64,000 bases of DNA from Bacillus infantis NRRL B-14911 (GCF_000473245.1 NC_022524.1:4441501-4505500); one strand, 5' to 3'. Shown: positions 1 through 8,068, counted from the first letter of the stretch. Notes: generated by a model from the letters alone, not told the origin. Numbers and translations: made by a program.

Positions 1-287
1 GCCGTGTCCAGCTGGCGGTCCGTCGTTTTAATGCTGCCCTGCGCCATCACGATCTGCGACTGGGCCAGCATCGCCCCGGTGCCCTGCCTCAGCCCATTAG
101 GCGTCAGCCTGTTTTCATCAGCCGAGTTCGGCTGATTGGCAAATTGCTGCACAAGCAGGTCTGTAAACGTGGCTTCCCTGCGCTTGTAGCCGGTCGTATC
201 GACATTCGCCATATTGTGGCTTGTTATATCCATCTGCTTTTGCAGCTGGGCCAGCGTATTGGTGGCTGTAATCATCATTCTGCTCAT
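1..287 (-). CDS. flhP: Flagellar hook-basal body protein FlhP/FlgG family (5' part, runs off the window)
   Basis: Only the first 95 codons are inside the window. The N-terminus begins MSRMMITATNTLAQLQKQMD and carries the flagellar rod/hook signature around residues 24-36 (HNMANVDTTGYKR). This N-terminal helical segment is shared by FlgB/C/F/G/E proteins, which build the axial rod and hook outside the membrane. The start is an ATG preceded by AAGGGGG about 6 nt upstream. It follows flhO by about 50 bp and that in turn follows mbl, the mbl-flhO-flhP order of B. subtilis, which is why flhP is preferred over flgG. The C-terminal part cannot be judged here. Confidence 0.88.
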   Translation of the reverse strand, partial: MSRMMITATNTLAQLQKQMDITSHNMANVDTTGYKRREATFTDLLVQQFANQPNSADENRLTPNGLRQGTGAMLAQSQIVMAQGSIKTTDRQLDT

Positions 288-336
288 AATATCCCCCTTA
301 TCGGGCTGCTGTTATTCGGAAAGCCGATGGCGGCCA

Positions 337-1176
337 TCATCCGATGCGGCCGACCTCATTCGCCATTTTTTCCATACTGCGGTCATAAGCCTGCAAAACC
401 TTCTGGTTAGCTTCAAAAGCCCGGTAGGCTGTCATCATATCGGTCATCGTCCTGCTTGCATCCACGTTTGAGGATTCCAGGAATCCCTGCTGCAGCGCGA
501 AGCCGGCTTCCGGATTATCTACGGCCTCTGCGAGCGGCGCTCCATCTTCAGTCCGGAACAGGCCGTCGCCTTCCTTGATCAGCTCTGCCGGATTTTCCGA
601 GAAGCCGAATCCAAGCTGTGCGGTCTCACCATTTTCACCTGTGATTTGGCCGGCATTCGAGACAGTGAAGCGGTCGCTTCCAAGCTGGATCCGATTATCC
701 TGCCCGTCGAGAACGTACATGCCGGAAGCTGTAGTCAGGAAGCCTTCCCCATCAAGCGTGAAGTCGCCGTTACGCGTATAGCGCGTACCGCCGTCAGCTC
801 CTGACACCTTGAAGAATACAGAAGCGCTGATCCCCGTTTCTTCATCCTCCGGCATTGTGATATCTACAAGAGCCAGGTCAGTATTCTGTCCGGTTTCCCT
901 CAGGTCTCCCTGAAGGAAGTTAGGTGTGTTCTCCTGCATATAAACACCCGTGTTGATGCTGCCGATTTCCTTGTTCAGCGGCATCTTAAGCCTGTTTTGA
1001 ACGGGGATTTCCAGCTGCCCCGCACTTTGGAGGAGCATTTCCGGAAATGCCCTCATCGAGGACTGGTCCGCCTTGAAACCTGGTGTATTGCTATTGGCCA
1101 TATTATTCGTCAGCATTTCCGTCCTGCGCTGCTGGGACAGCATCCCGGAAGCAACCGTGTAAAAACCTCTAAACAT
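337..1176 (-). CDS. flhO: Flagellar basal-body rod protein FlhO (FlgF/FlgG family)
   Basis: A 279-residue protein with the rod/hook-protein N-terminus (MFRGFYTVASGMLSQQRRTE, then NNMANSNTPGFK at about 24-35) and the matching C-terminal coiled segment (ESSNVDASRTMTDMMTAYRAFEANQKVL, about 233-262). The two ends pair as an alpha-helical coiled coil in the assembled rod, and the middle is a beta-rich domain. It lies directly upstream of flhP and downstream of mbl. An array of 21-bp repeats and the mbl terminator separate it from mbl, so it is probably transcribed from its own promoter rather than by read-through. I did not find a convincing sigma-D promoter. Length and layout fit the B. subtilis orthologue. 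Confidence 0.93.
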   Translation of the reverse strand: MFRGFYTVASGMLSQQRRTEMLTNNMANSNTPGFKADQSSMRAFPEMLLQSAGQLEIPVQNRLKMPLNKEIGSINTGVYMQENTPNFLQGDLRETGQNTDLALVDITMPEDEETGISASVFFKVSGADGGTRYTRNGDFTLDGEGFLTTASGMYVLDGQDNRIQLGSDRFTVSNAGQITGENGETAQLGFGFSENPAELIKEGDGLFRTEDGAPLAEAVDNPEAGFALQQGFLESSNVDASRTMTDMMTAYRAFEANQKVLQAYDRSMEKMANEVGRIG

Positions 1177-1473
1177 GTTCCACCTCTATATATTGACCGG
1201 TAACGACCGGACATCATTTCACCATCAAAAGGGACATACAACTATTCTTACTTTACTTTCTATTATAAAAAAAATCCGCCCAAGAAACAGCAGATTTTTG
1301 CAGAAAAGTGTCAATATGTGAAAAAAACAGCGGATTTTGCGGTTTGAGGTTAGGATTTCAGAGGGATGGAGTAATTTTAGGTGGGGTGGTGGTGCCTTGT
1401 TGGGAGTTGGCGAATTTTTATGCTGGTCAGATGCAGGGGGCTTGGCTTGAAGATTTGTAAGTATATGGAACAA

Positions 1474-1587
1474 GGAATGATTATGGCTGAAACTGGAATG
1501 ATTATTCGCAAATCCGGAATGATTATTGCCGAATCCGGCATGATTATCAGCCAATCCGGAATGATTATGGCTGAGACTGGCATGATC
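1474..1587. repeat. Five and a half tandem copies of a 21-bp word GGAATGATTAT...
   Basis: Units start at 1474, 1495, 1516, 1537, 1558 and (partial) 1579, exactly 21 bp apart. Each starts GGAATGATTAT or GGCATGATTAT and ends in a variable 10-nt part such as GGCTGAAACT, TCGCAAATCC or TGCCGAATCC. No indels interrupt the period. No protein family is recognised in any frame. Confidence 0.93.
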
Positions 1588-1740
1588 TCTTCAAAATTTC
1601 AAAAAACTGCCTCCTAGATGGCATGCTCCCCCCTCCATTCTAATAACATCTCCTCGAAGATACCTAAATTTATGCCCATTCCCCCAAAGAACACAGCAAA
1701 ACAGAGTCAAAACCTTCCCAAACTCCGGCCCAAACCACAG

Positions 1741-1773
1741 AAAAAAGCGCACGGACCCCCGCACGCTTTTTCC
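1741..1773 (-). terminator. Rho-independent terminator of mbl
   Basis: On the minus strand AAAGCG pairs with CGCTTT, an internal 2x2 loop follows and then CGG/CCG, and the stem runs into six T residues. It lies directly after the mbl stop codon. Confidence 0.75.
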
Positions 1774-1774
1774 A

Positions 1775-2776
1775 TTAGCCCAATCTTCTCTTAGGCAGTT
1801 TATCGATATTGTCCAGCATGATGCCGGTTCCGATTGCTACGCAATCCATCGGGTTCTCAGCCACAAGGACCGGCACTTTAAGCTCTTCTGCCAGCAGCAT
1901 GTCGATGCCATGCAGAAGGGCTCCGCCTCCTGTGAGAATGACACCGCGGTCGATGATGTCGGCTGAGAGCTCAGGCGGTGTCCTTTCCAGGACTGTTTTG
2001 GCAGCCTGGACGATGACCGCGACTGATTCGCGGAGAGCCTGTTCGATTTCGCCGGAACGGACTGTGATCGTCCTTGGGAGGCCTGATACCATGTCACGGC
2101 CGCGGATATCGATTTCTTCATCCCTCGAATCCGGGAATACAGTTGCGATATTGATCTTGATGTTTTCGGCCGTCCTCTCACCGATCAGAAGCTTGTACTC
2201 ACGCTTGATGTAGTTGAGGATTTCGGCATCAAATTTGTCGCCGGCCATCTTGATGGAAGAAGATGTAACGATATCGCCCATTGAAAGAACAGCTACATCT
2301 GTAGTTCCTCCGCCGATATCGACAACCATGTTTCCGCTCGGCTGGAAGATGTCCATGCCCGCGCCGATTGCAGCGACCTTCGGCTCTTCCTCAAGGTAGA
2401 CTTTCTTGCCGCCGCTTTTTTCGGCAGCTTCCTTGATTGCTTTCTGTTCGACGCTTGTAATATTGGTCGGGCAGCAGATCAGGATGCGCGGCTTGGATAA
2501 GAATCCTTTTACATTCAATTTGTTGATAAAATGCTTCAGCATAGCTTCAGTCACATCAAAGTCGGCAATGACGCCGTCCTTCAGCGGGCGGATGGCGACA
2601 ATATTGCCGGGCGTACGCCCTACCATGCGGCGCGCTTCTTCGCCGACAGCCAGCACTTTATTATTGTTCCTGTCAATCGCCACTACAGATGGCTCATTCA
2701 ACACAATTCCCCGGCCTTTTACATGAATCAGTACATTGGCAGTACCCAGGTCAATTCCAATATCTCTAGCAAACAT
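1775..2776 (-). CDS. mbl: Rod-shape determining protein Mbl (MreB-like bacterial actin)
   Basis: A 333-residue actin-fold ATPase. The phosphate-1 loop is GIDLGTAN (7-14), phosphate-2 is VVDIGGGTTDVAV (about 152-164) and the adenosine motif is GVILTGGGALLHG near residue 284. Mbl polymerises under the membrane and guides the elongasome that inserts lateral-wall peptidoglycan. The start ATG has GGGAGG 9 nt upstream. Length equals the usual 333-334 aa. The choice of Mbl over MreB or MreBH rests on position between spoIIID and flhO, as in B. subtilis. MreB would sit with mreC and minD. It ends at a clear terminator. Confidence 0.96.
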   Translation of the reverse strand: MFARDIGIDLGTANVLIHVKGRGIVLNEPSVVAIDRNNNKVLAVGEEARRMVGRTPGNIVAIRPLKDGVIADFDVTEAMLKHFINKLNVKGFLSKPRILICCPTNITSVEQKAIKEAAEKSGGKKVYLEEEPKVAAIGAGMDIFQPSGNMVVDIGGGTTDVAVLSMGDIVTSSSIKMAGDKFDAEILNYIKREYKLLIGERTAENIKINIATVFPDSRDEEIDIRGRDMVSGLPRTITVRSGEIEQALRESVAVIVQAAKTVLERTPPELSADIIDRGVILTGGGALLHGIDMLLAEELKVPVLVAENPMDCVAIGTGIMLDNIDKLPKRRLG

Positions 2777-3217
2777 TTTACTTTTTTTCCTCCCTGCACT
2801 TAGCCAGCGCGGGCTTCCGGCTCCTGAATGAAGTCAATAACGATTTTTCCTGGCTGGCCAGTTGCCGCTGCTTCATATTTTTTATGGATGCCTCCTGCGC
2901 CTTTCCTGCTTTTTGGCGGAAGCTGCCAAGCAGGTTCGGCCAGGCGGCCTTTATGCAATAGCTTTAAACCGCCGCAAATCCTCCCATTAAGGAAGCCTTT
3001 CCAATTCAAGGTTTCGGCGGCTGACGAAGCTGCAAAATATTTTTTTCCAAGTTCTATCCTAATTGTTTATTTTATCACAATCAAACCGTAACTAGAAACA
3101 TTTTGTAAAAATTATGTAGCATTCCCGCAAAATTTGTCGCTAAATTTCCAATAAAGCAGAAAAAAGCACAAATCCTGTCGGCTGCGCTTTCTTCCTCTCT
3201 CATATTCAATTCATAGC
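2777..3217. other. Gene-free interval mbl-spoIIID; possible gene relic
   Basis: About 440 bp. A GC-richer open frame on the minus strand covers 2800-3009 (TTG start, 69 codons). It ends in GQPGKIVIDF, which faintly recalls the C-terminus of zinc-type alcohol dehydrogenases or quinone oxidoreductases. It has no good ribosome-binding site and no other motif, so I treat it as noncoding or a relic. The rest is AT-rich, with the spoIIID terminator at the right end. Confidence 0.4.
3161..3192 (-). terminator. Terminator of spoIIID
   Basis: Minus strand: AAAGCGCA pairs with TGTGCTTT (one G-U) followed by TTTT, about 30 bp after the spoIIID stop codon. Confidence 0.65.
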
Positions 3218-3490
3218 CTACTGAACAGGCTCGCCTTCCAGTTCCTCTTTCTTGTATTTCATTTTTGTTGCTTCTCCCCCGCGCAGGTGGCGGATCGATT
3301 TATGGTAATCAAGTATTTCCTTTACTTCGTTTGCAAGATCAGGATTGATTTCAGGAAGCCTTTCTGTCAGATCTTTATGGACTGTACTTTTGGATACGCC
3401 AAACTCTTTCGCAATCACGCGAACTGTTTTTTTCGTCTCCACGATATACTTTCCAATCTTGATAGTTCTCTCTTTGATGTAATCGTGCAC
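3218..3490 (-). CDS. spoIIID: Sporulation transcription regulator SpoIIID
   Basis: A 90-residue DNA-binding protein made in the mother cell under sigma-E that switches many sigma-E genes on or off and helps start sigK transcription. The helix-turn-helix lies at about 22-45 (VRVIAKEFGVSKSTVHKDL) and a basic C-terminal helix follows (KSIRHLRGGEATKMKYKK), both typical of the family. I chose the GTG codon at the right end because GGGAGGG lies 6 nt before it and residue 1 then matches the usual (M)HDYIKERT N-terminus. Longer in-frame readings upstream lack homology. A small ORF ends right next to this ribosome-binding site (see the usd-like ORF). Confidence 0.96.
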   Translation of the reverse strand: MHDYIKERTIKIGKYIVETKKTVRVIAKEFGVSKSTVHKDLTERLPEINPDLANEVKEILDYHKSIRHLRGGEATKMKYKKEELEGEPVQ

Positions 3491-4222
3491 ACCACTCGCC
3501 CTCCCTAAATTGGTTGTGAGGAGTGTAAAATGAGACCCGTTTCGCTTTTTCGAAATTCTCCATTCCGCACATTCTGATACAACAGCTGGTAGAATCGGCT
3601 TTTTTTGCGGCAGAAAGCTGTGCTCTCTAATACTGCAGGGAATAAACATGTCCTTTGGGGCCTGCTCTTTGTTGGTGTCAAAACGACTCTGCACCTCATA
3701 CTCTCTCTTTTGTGTAAGGTTTGTAACAGTTTATTAGCTTGGTTGAGATTATATGCACGATTACGGCAATAAGGACAAGGCATACCTGAAATTATTTGAA
3801 AAATCGGACATTCACTATTCTCTTATAAGTCTCCTCTGGAGATACAATCCAGATTCCTCCTCCCTTTGTCCCTTGGGCTATGAAGGGCGAAATAACCTTT
3901 TTTCGACATAACCCGACATTTCTCTGGGTGTTTCTGCCCTGCGTGAATTGTCTATCTTTTATCCGCCTGCTCCTCTTAATAGGAAAATCTTTAATCATTT
4001 TGCTCTATATTTTTAGAGATAATCTGCTCAGAACTGGGCATAAATCCTCCTATGCAGCAAAAAGAATGGTTCTTCCAGCAGGATAGAGCCCCGTTTTTAT
4101 TCATGAGTTTATCCCTATTGCCGGAGGGTATTGATTACCATAAAATGAATTCTGGCTCAGCGTTCATAAATTTGGTTACACATCCAAACTTATCCAAAAC
4201 ATATAAAAAGGCGGGTTAATCA
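3491..4222. other. Leader region of spoIIID and upstream region of the LysM gene
   Basis: About 730 bp between divergent genes. The left 210 bp contains a usd-like ORF (3505-3699) and weak sigma-E-like elements. Between 3800 and 4200 I see no gene, repeat or strong hairpin. An ACATATAAAA stretch near 4198 could be a -10 element for the LysM gene, but its -35 is unclear. Confidence 0.5.
3505..3699 (-). CDS. Small ORF upstream of spoIIID, usd-like by position
   Basis: A 64-codon open frame starting MRCRVVLTPTKSRPQ, with a weak purine-rich site (GAGAGAG) before its ATG. Its TAG stop abuts the GGGAGGG ribosome-binding site of spoIIID. In B. subtilis a short ORF called usd occupies this place, and its translation is known to be needed for spoIIID translation. 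I recognise no domain and cannot show sequence similarity to usd, so only the geometry supports the call. The peptide is Arg/Ser/Cys-rich and unlike a folded protein, which would fit a regulatory rather than a catalytic role. Confidence 0.35.
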   Translation of the reverse strand: MRCRVVLTPTKSRPQRTCLFPAVLESTAFCRKKSRFYQLLYQNVRNGEFRKSETGLILHSSQPI

Positions 4223-4903
4223 ATGGAACATACAATTACGATGACGAGAAAGGAACGTATAGAAGCAAGCAGGAAAAAAGACAAGCATAAAGGCAAAAAG
4301 AAGGGTGCTGCCATTTCCCTGTCAGCGGCCATGACTTTGTCTTCTTTTATGGCGGCTGGGACCAGCTATGCAGCGGCCGAGGAACAAACGGTATACAGCG
4401 TGAAAAAGGGAGATTCTCTTTATAAAATCGCAAGAACCTATGACGTTTCTGTTTCTGAGCTGAAAACAGCAAATAAGCTTCATGCTAATCTTATTTTTCC
4501 AGGGCAGGAATTGAAGATACCTGAAGCAGACAGAACGGCAGAACCACCGGCATCTGACCGGAAGACACGTGCAGATGTTTCCGTCTATACTGTGCAGGCA
4601 GGAGACACTCTCTGGGAGCTGTCACAGCGTTTCCAGACCCCGATAGAGACGATCAAAAGGCTTAACGGCCTGAACAGCAATTTCCTCTTGATCGGCCAGA
4701 GACTGATCATTCAAGAGGAAACTCCTTATGTAGATGCACAAGTAGTTGGGGCAGCAGATAACTTCACAGTGGAATTTAAGACTGAGGACGGATATGTGGC
4801 TTTAAAAGTGGCGTATGGAACCGCCCAGGACTATCAGAAGCTCTCAGGCCAAAAAGTATCTATTGCCTATAAAGACGGTGCACTTGTTTCTATGAAAAAA
4901 TAA
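4223..4903 (+). CDS. Exported protein with two LysM peptidoglycan-binding domains
   Basis: 226 residues, one of few plus-strand genes here. A long lysine-rich N-terminus (1-28) precedes a hydrophobic stretch with an Ala-rich end (TSYAAA, about 47-52), read as a signal peptide. LysM 1 covers about 57-99 (VYSVKKGDSLYKIARTYDVS) and LysM 2 about 116-160 (YTVQAGDTLWELSQRF). A roughly 65-residue C-terminal domain of unknown type follows (VDAQVVGAADNFTVEF...). LysM binds glycan strands, so the protein should sit in the wall or the spore cortex/coat. No hydrolase motif is visible, and the partner function is unknown. The ATG follows AAGGCGGG at a fair distance. The next gene converges on it. Confidence 0.85.
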   Translation: MEHTITMTRKERIEASRKKDKHKGKKKGAAISLSAAMTLSSFMAAGTSYAAAEEQTVYSVKKGDSLYKIARTYDVSVSELKTANKLHANLIFPGQELKIPEADRTAEPPASDRKTRADVSVYTVQAGDTLWELSQRFQTPIETIKRLNGLNSNFLLIGQRLIIQEETPYVDAQVVGAADNFTVEFKTEDGYVALKVAYGTAQDYQKLSGQKVSIAYKDGALVSMKK

Positions 4904-4992
4904 TATTTCCCGAGAAATTTGTCGATAGCCGCAAAGAAAAGCCGTACAGCTTCTCTAAAAGGAGAGAGCCGCACAGCCTTATTAGAAATCTG

Positions 4993-6663
4993 TTAAACGG
5001 ATTTGGATTTCCCCTCATCCATCCATACTTCCCCATCTTTATAAATCATCTGTTCAGGATAGCGCAGATTGATTACTTCCTCCTGAATCTTTTTGGATGG
5101 GGCCTCGGTGGCCTTCGATACAATGATATTTGTCAAGAAGGCTGCTGCTGCCCCAAAGACGCCCGCTCCTGTATCGATAATGCCCAGGATAGTGAAGCCG
5201 CCGTATTTTGCGGCAAAGATATAAGCCAGGGTCACTCCCAGACCGACAAGGAGCCCGGAGATGACCCCTTTTGCATTGGAACGTTTCCACCAGACGCCAA
5301 GAACGAGTGCCGGGAAGAAGGTTCCTGTAGCCAGAGCGAATGCCCAGGCGACAATCTGGGTAATGGCTCCCGGAGGATTCAAGGCGATCAGGCCTGCCAA
5401 AAGCGTGGCGACCACAATGGACCAGCGGGCAACACTGAGCCTGGTTTTTTCAGTAGAATTAGGCTTCCAGACCCGATAGAAAATATCGTGTGCAAATGAA
5501 GATGAAATGGCGATCATCAGCCCGCCTGCTGTTGACAGGGCGGCTGCCATAGCACCGGCGGCAACAAGGCCGATGACGAATACACCAAGATTGGCAATCT
5601 CCGGTGTAGCCATGACGACGATATCATTAGAGATGATCAGTTCACTCCACTGCAGAATGCCGTCCCCATTGCCATCGGCAAGCTGCAGCTTTCCTGTGTC
5701 GACCCATGTTTTGGTCCAGGCCGGGAGCTCGCTGATGCTGCTGCCGGCAACCTTTGTCATCAGGATGAAACGGGAGAAAGCAGCATAAGCCGGTGCAGAA
5801 AGATAAAGCAATCCGATGAAGAGCAAAGCCCAGGCCCCTGACCAGCGGGCCGCCTTCATTGTAGATACCGTGTAAAAGCGGACAATAACGTGCGGGAGTC
5901 CTGCTGTACCCGCCATCAAGGTAAACATGAGGGCAAGGAACTGCCATTTAGTCCCGTTCGTAAATGGAGCGAAGTATTCAGAGATCCCAAGCTCCCTATC
6001 AAGCTCACCCATCTTGCCGACGAGCTCTCCATAAGAAATCCAGGGAAGCGGATTATTGGTAAGCTGCAGGGACATGAAGATGACCGGGATGAGATAGGCA
6101 ATAATCAGAATGATATACTGGGCCACCTGTGTCCAGGTGATTCCCTTCATCCCGCCGAAAGCGGCATAAAAGGCGATCAGTACAACGCCGATCATAGTAC
6201 CGAGCTTGGCATCGATCTCAAACAAACGGCCGATTACTACGCCCGAGCCTGACAGCTGGCCGATTGAATAGGTAAATGAGATGACGATTGTACAAATTGC
6301 AGCTATGACCCTTGCTGTATGGCTGTTATAGCGGTCGCCGATGAATTCCGGAACGGTATAGCGCCCGTACTTTCGCAGCTGGGGCGCCAACAGGAACGTC
6401 AGGAGCAGATAGCCGCCCGTCCAGCCCATAATATAGGCTAGGCCGTCGTAGCCGAGAAGCATGATCGTCCCGGCCATCCCGATAAAGGAAGCTGCACTCA
6501 TCCAGTCGGCACCGATGGCCATTCCATTGAAAATCGGCGGGACACCGCGCCCTGCCACATAGAAATCTGAGGTGGCACGCGCCTTATTATAGACCGCAAT
6601 GCCAATATATAAAGCAAATGTAGCCAGAATAATTGATAATGAGACCAAAAACTGTGTATCCAT
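4993..6663 (-). CDS. Sodium:solute symporter of the acetate/monocarboxylate type (ActP/YwcA-like)
   Basis: A 556-residue SSSF-family carrier with 13 or so hydrophobic segments. Family landmarks are YVAGRGVPPIFNGMAIGADW (35-54), GMKGITWTQV near 171-180 and AAGAMAAALSTAGGLMIAISSS in the second half. It is expected to bring in acetate or another short carboxylate with a cation. The DUF485 gene upstream is the usual partner (ywcB-ywcA, yjcH-actP). A loop before a late membrane segment holds a complete EF-hand-like sequence, D330-G-N-G-D-G-I-L-Q-W-S-E341 (see findings). The start ATG has a nearby AAGGGGG. Substrate is inferred from the family only. Confidence 0.9.
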   Translation of the reverse strand: MDTQFLVSLSIILATFALYIGIAVYNKARATSDFYVAGRGVPPIFNGMAIGADWMSAASFIGMAGTIMLLGYDGLAYIMGWTGGYLLLTFLLAPQLRKYGRYTVPEFIGDRYNSHTARVIAAICTIVISFTYSIGQLSGSGVVIGRLFEIDAKLGTMIGVVLIAFYAAFGGMKGITWTQVAQYIILIIAYLIPVIFMSLQLTNNPLPWISYGELVGKMGELDRELGISEYFAPFTNGTKWQFLALMFTLMAGTAGLPHVIVRFYTVSTMKAARWSGAWALLFIGLLYLSAPAYAAFSRFILMTKVAGSSISELPAWTKTWVDTGKLQLADGNGDGILQWSELIISNDIVVMATPEIANLGVFVIGLVAAGAMAAALSTAGGLMIAISSSFAHDIFYRVWKPNSTEKTRLSVARWSIVVATLLAGLIALNPPGAITQIVAWAFALATGTFFPALVLGVWWKRSNAKGVISGLLVGLGVTLAYIFAAKYGGFTILGIIDTGAGVFGAAAAFLTNIIVSKATEAPSKKIQEEVINLRYPEQMIYKDGEVWMDEGKSKSV

Positions 6664-6703
6664 GTAATCCCCCTTAAAAGGTTTCTATCTACACAAAAGC
6701 ATT

Positions 6704-7006
6704 TTAGTGGTCCAGCACCTTCCCTGAGCTGATCTGTTCGTTTTTATCCTCATCAATCCCATATTTGCGGTCAATTGAATCACTAAATTTCGCATTCACA
6801 AATAATAGAATGATAAACGTGATGACAGCTCCCTGTGCACCCATGAAATAATGGAACGGGAAGCCATTGATCGTTATTTCACTGAGCGGCTCTGCAAATA
6901 GCACGACACCGTAGGAGACGATGAACCAGATAGCAAAATAGATGATCATGTTTCTCGTTTTTTCGCGAAAATAACTGTCTGCAGTTGCCTTATCAATTTT
7001 TTTCAA
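6704..7006 (-). CDS. DUF485 small membrane protein, partner of the symporter
   Basis: About 100 residues with two predicted membrane segments (IIYFAIWFIVSYGVVLFA and FHYFMGAQGAVITFIILLFV) and charged ends, as in the DUF485 family (YjcH/YwcB). Its biochemical role is not established, but it is almost always cotranscribed with an ActP-type symporter, as here with a 40-bp gap. I chose a TTG start (MKKIDKATADS...) because GAGGTG lies 6 nt before it and the length then fits the family. An ATG 36 nt further upstream is in frame but has no ribosome-binding site. A 21-codon leader ORF overlaps the start. Confidence 0.85.
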   Translation of the reverse strand: MKKIDKATADSYFREKTRNMIIYFAIWFIVSYGVVLFAEPLSEITINGFPFHYFMGAQGAVITFIILLFVNAKFSDSIDRKYGIDEDKNEQISSGKVLDH

Positions 7007-7130
7007 ACCTTTGCACCTCGCAATTAATGGATTTCCCCTCATTTGGAAGCGTATTCATTTATTGGCTCGATTCCCTCCTTCTTAAAAAGTTATATTCTAA
7101 TCGGCCCGCCTTAAAGAAGGCAGGTCCGGA

Positions 7131-7313
7131 TCAGCTGAGGCTGAAAATAAACTTGATGGTATCGAGAAAAGGCGCAGGGACCAGGATGATTTGTACGAGG
7201 AAGTAAACGAATATCCCTAGAAAAGGAATCGCAAGGAAGATAGTTTTCTTTTGGCGCAATGCCAGAAAGAGGCAGAATGCTGTCAATAGCAGCACAATAA
7301 TAAGAGTCGGCAA
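7131..7313 (-). CDS. Small membrane protein of unknown function
   Basis: 60 residues, almost entirely two hydrophobic segments (LIIVLLLTAFCLFLAL and IFLAIPFLGIFVYFLVQIIL) joined by a short basic turn (RQKKT). The start is a TTG with GGGGGG 6 nt upstream, and there is no competing ATG. I do not recognise the family. It stands alone between the pcp terminator and the DUF485 leader, so no operon context helps. It could be chance, but the clear site and membrane pattern favour a real gene. Confidence 0.55.
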   Translation of the reverse strand: MPTLIIVLLLTAFCLFLALRQKKTIFLAIPFLGIFVYFLVQIILVPAPFLDTIKFIFSLS

Positions 7314-7445
7314 GTAGATCCCCCCAATGCTGGTGAATTAAAAGACTAAATTTTATGAAAATTTTAACTATATTATCACTTGAAACTCTCTCAGGGTCAA
7401 GATAATTTGACAGACAATTTTCTTGATAGTCTTTCAAAATAAAAA

Positions 7446-7465
7446 AAGGGACAAGAATCTGTCCC
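7446..7465 (-). terminator. Terminator of pcp
   Basis: Minus strand: GGGACA-GATTCT-TGTCCC followed by seven T residues, directly after the pcp stop codon. Confidence 0.85.
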
Positions 7466-8068
7466 CTACAAAGCCTCTATCATCTTTTTCACTGCATCCT
7501 GCAAATCGCTGTCAGACCAGCTTGGCAGGCTGCGTTTGCTTTTGGCAGCGAGCTGGTGGGAGGCCGGAATGTGAATGAATCCAGCCGGGATCTCCCTCCC
7601 GCTCTTCTTTATTTCATGCAGGATGGTGTACATAACGTTATTGCATAAGTATGTTCCTGCTGTGTTTGAGATTTCAGCCGGCAGACCGTTCTCTTTTAAT
7701 CTGTTGACCAACTTCCTGATTGGAAGAGTGGAGAAATAGCCGTCCGGCCCTTCTTCATCAATCGGTGAATCTTCCAGTCTTGCTCCGCTGTTGTCAGGTT
7801 CGCCGTCGCGGCAGTTGATGGCGATCCGCTCTGGGGTGATGCTGTTCCTGCCTCCCGCAAGTCCGAGCGAGATAACAGCATCCGGCTGGTGCTCATGGTA
7901 GGCTTCCAGTATTTTAACCGGTGATTCTTTAAAGTCGACAGGGAGAAGGACTCCCTTAATTTCATAGTCTCCGATCTTTGTTCCGTTCAGGGCTTCAACG
8001 ACCTTTTCTGTCGGGTTGATCGGAAATTCCAAAAAAGGCTCAAAGCCTGTTAAAAGCAGTTTCTTCAT
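7466..8068 (-). CDS. pcp: Pyroglutamyl-peptidase I
   Basis: A 200-residue cysteine peptidase (family C15) that removes N-terminal pyroglutamate from peptides in the cytoplasm. The N-terminal LLLTGFEPF and the catalytic triad are all present: Glu80 in TPERIAIN, Cys142 in NTAGTYLCN and His166 in FIHIPAS. Usual family length is 200-215. The start ATG is preceded by AAGGAGG. The gamma-glutamyltransferase gene lies only 12 bp upstream, so the two probably form a two-gene operon for handling glutamyl/pyroglutamyl peptides. That joint role is inferred from adjacency. Confidence 0.96.
   Translation of the reverse strand: MKKLLLTGFEPFLEFPINPTEKVVEALNGTKIGDYEIKGVLLPVDFKESPVKILEAYHEHQPDAVISLGLAGGRNSITPERIAINCRDGEPDNSGARLEDSPIDEEGPDGYFSTLPIRKLVNRLKENGLPAEISNTAGTYLCNNVMYTILHEIKKSGREIPAGFIHIPASHQLAAKSKRSLPSWSDSDLQDAVKKMIEAL

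Larger units (their letters stand above)
1177..1774. other. Gene-free interval flhO-mbl with a 21-bp repeat array
   Basis: About 600 bp between flhO and mbl. It holds the flhO leader, a T/A-rich stretch, five and a half copies of a 21-bp word (1474-1587, listed separately) and the mbl terminator. Open frames across the array exist on both strands only because 21 is a multiple of three. None has a usable ribosome-binding site. Confidence 0.7.

Noticed and set aside
1225-1617. Repeat-protein genes across the 21-bp array
   Set aside because: Open frames exist on both strands because the period is divisible by three. None has a ribosome-binding site, and the flanking codons look random.
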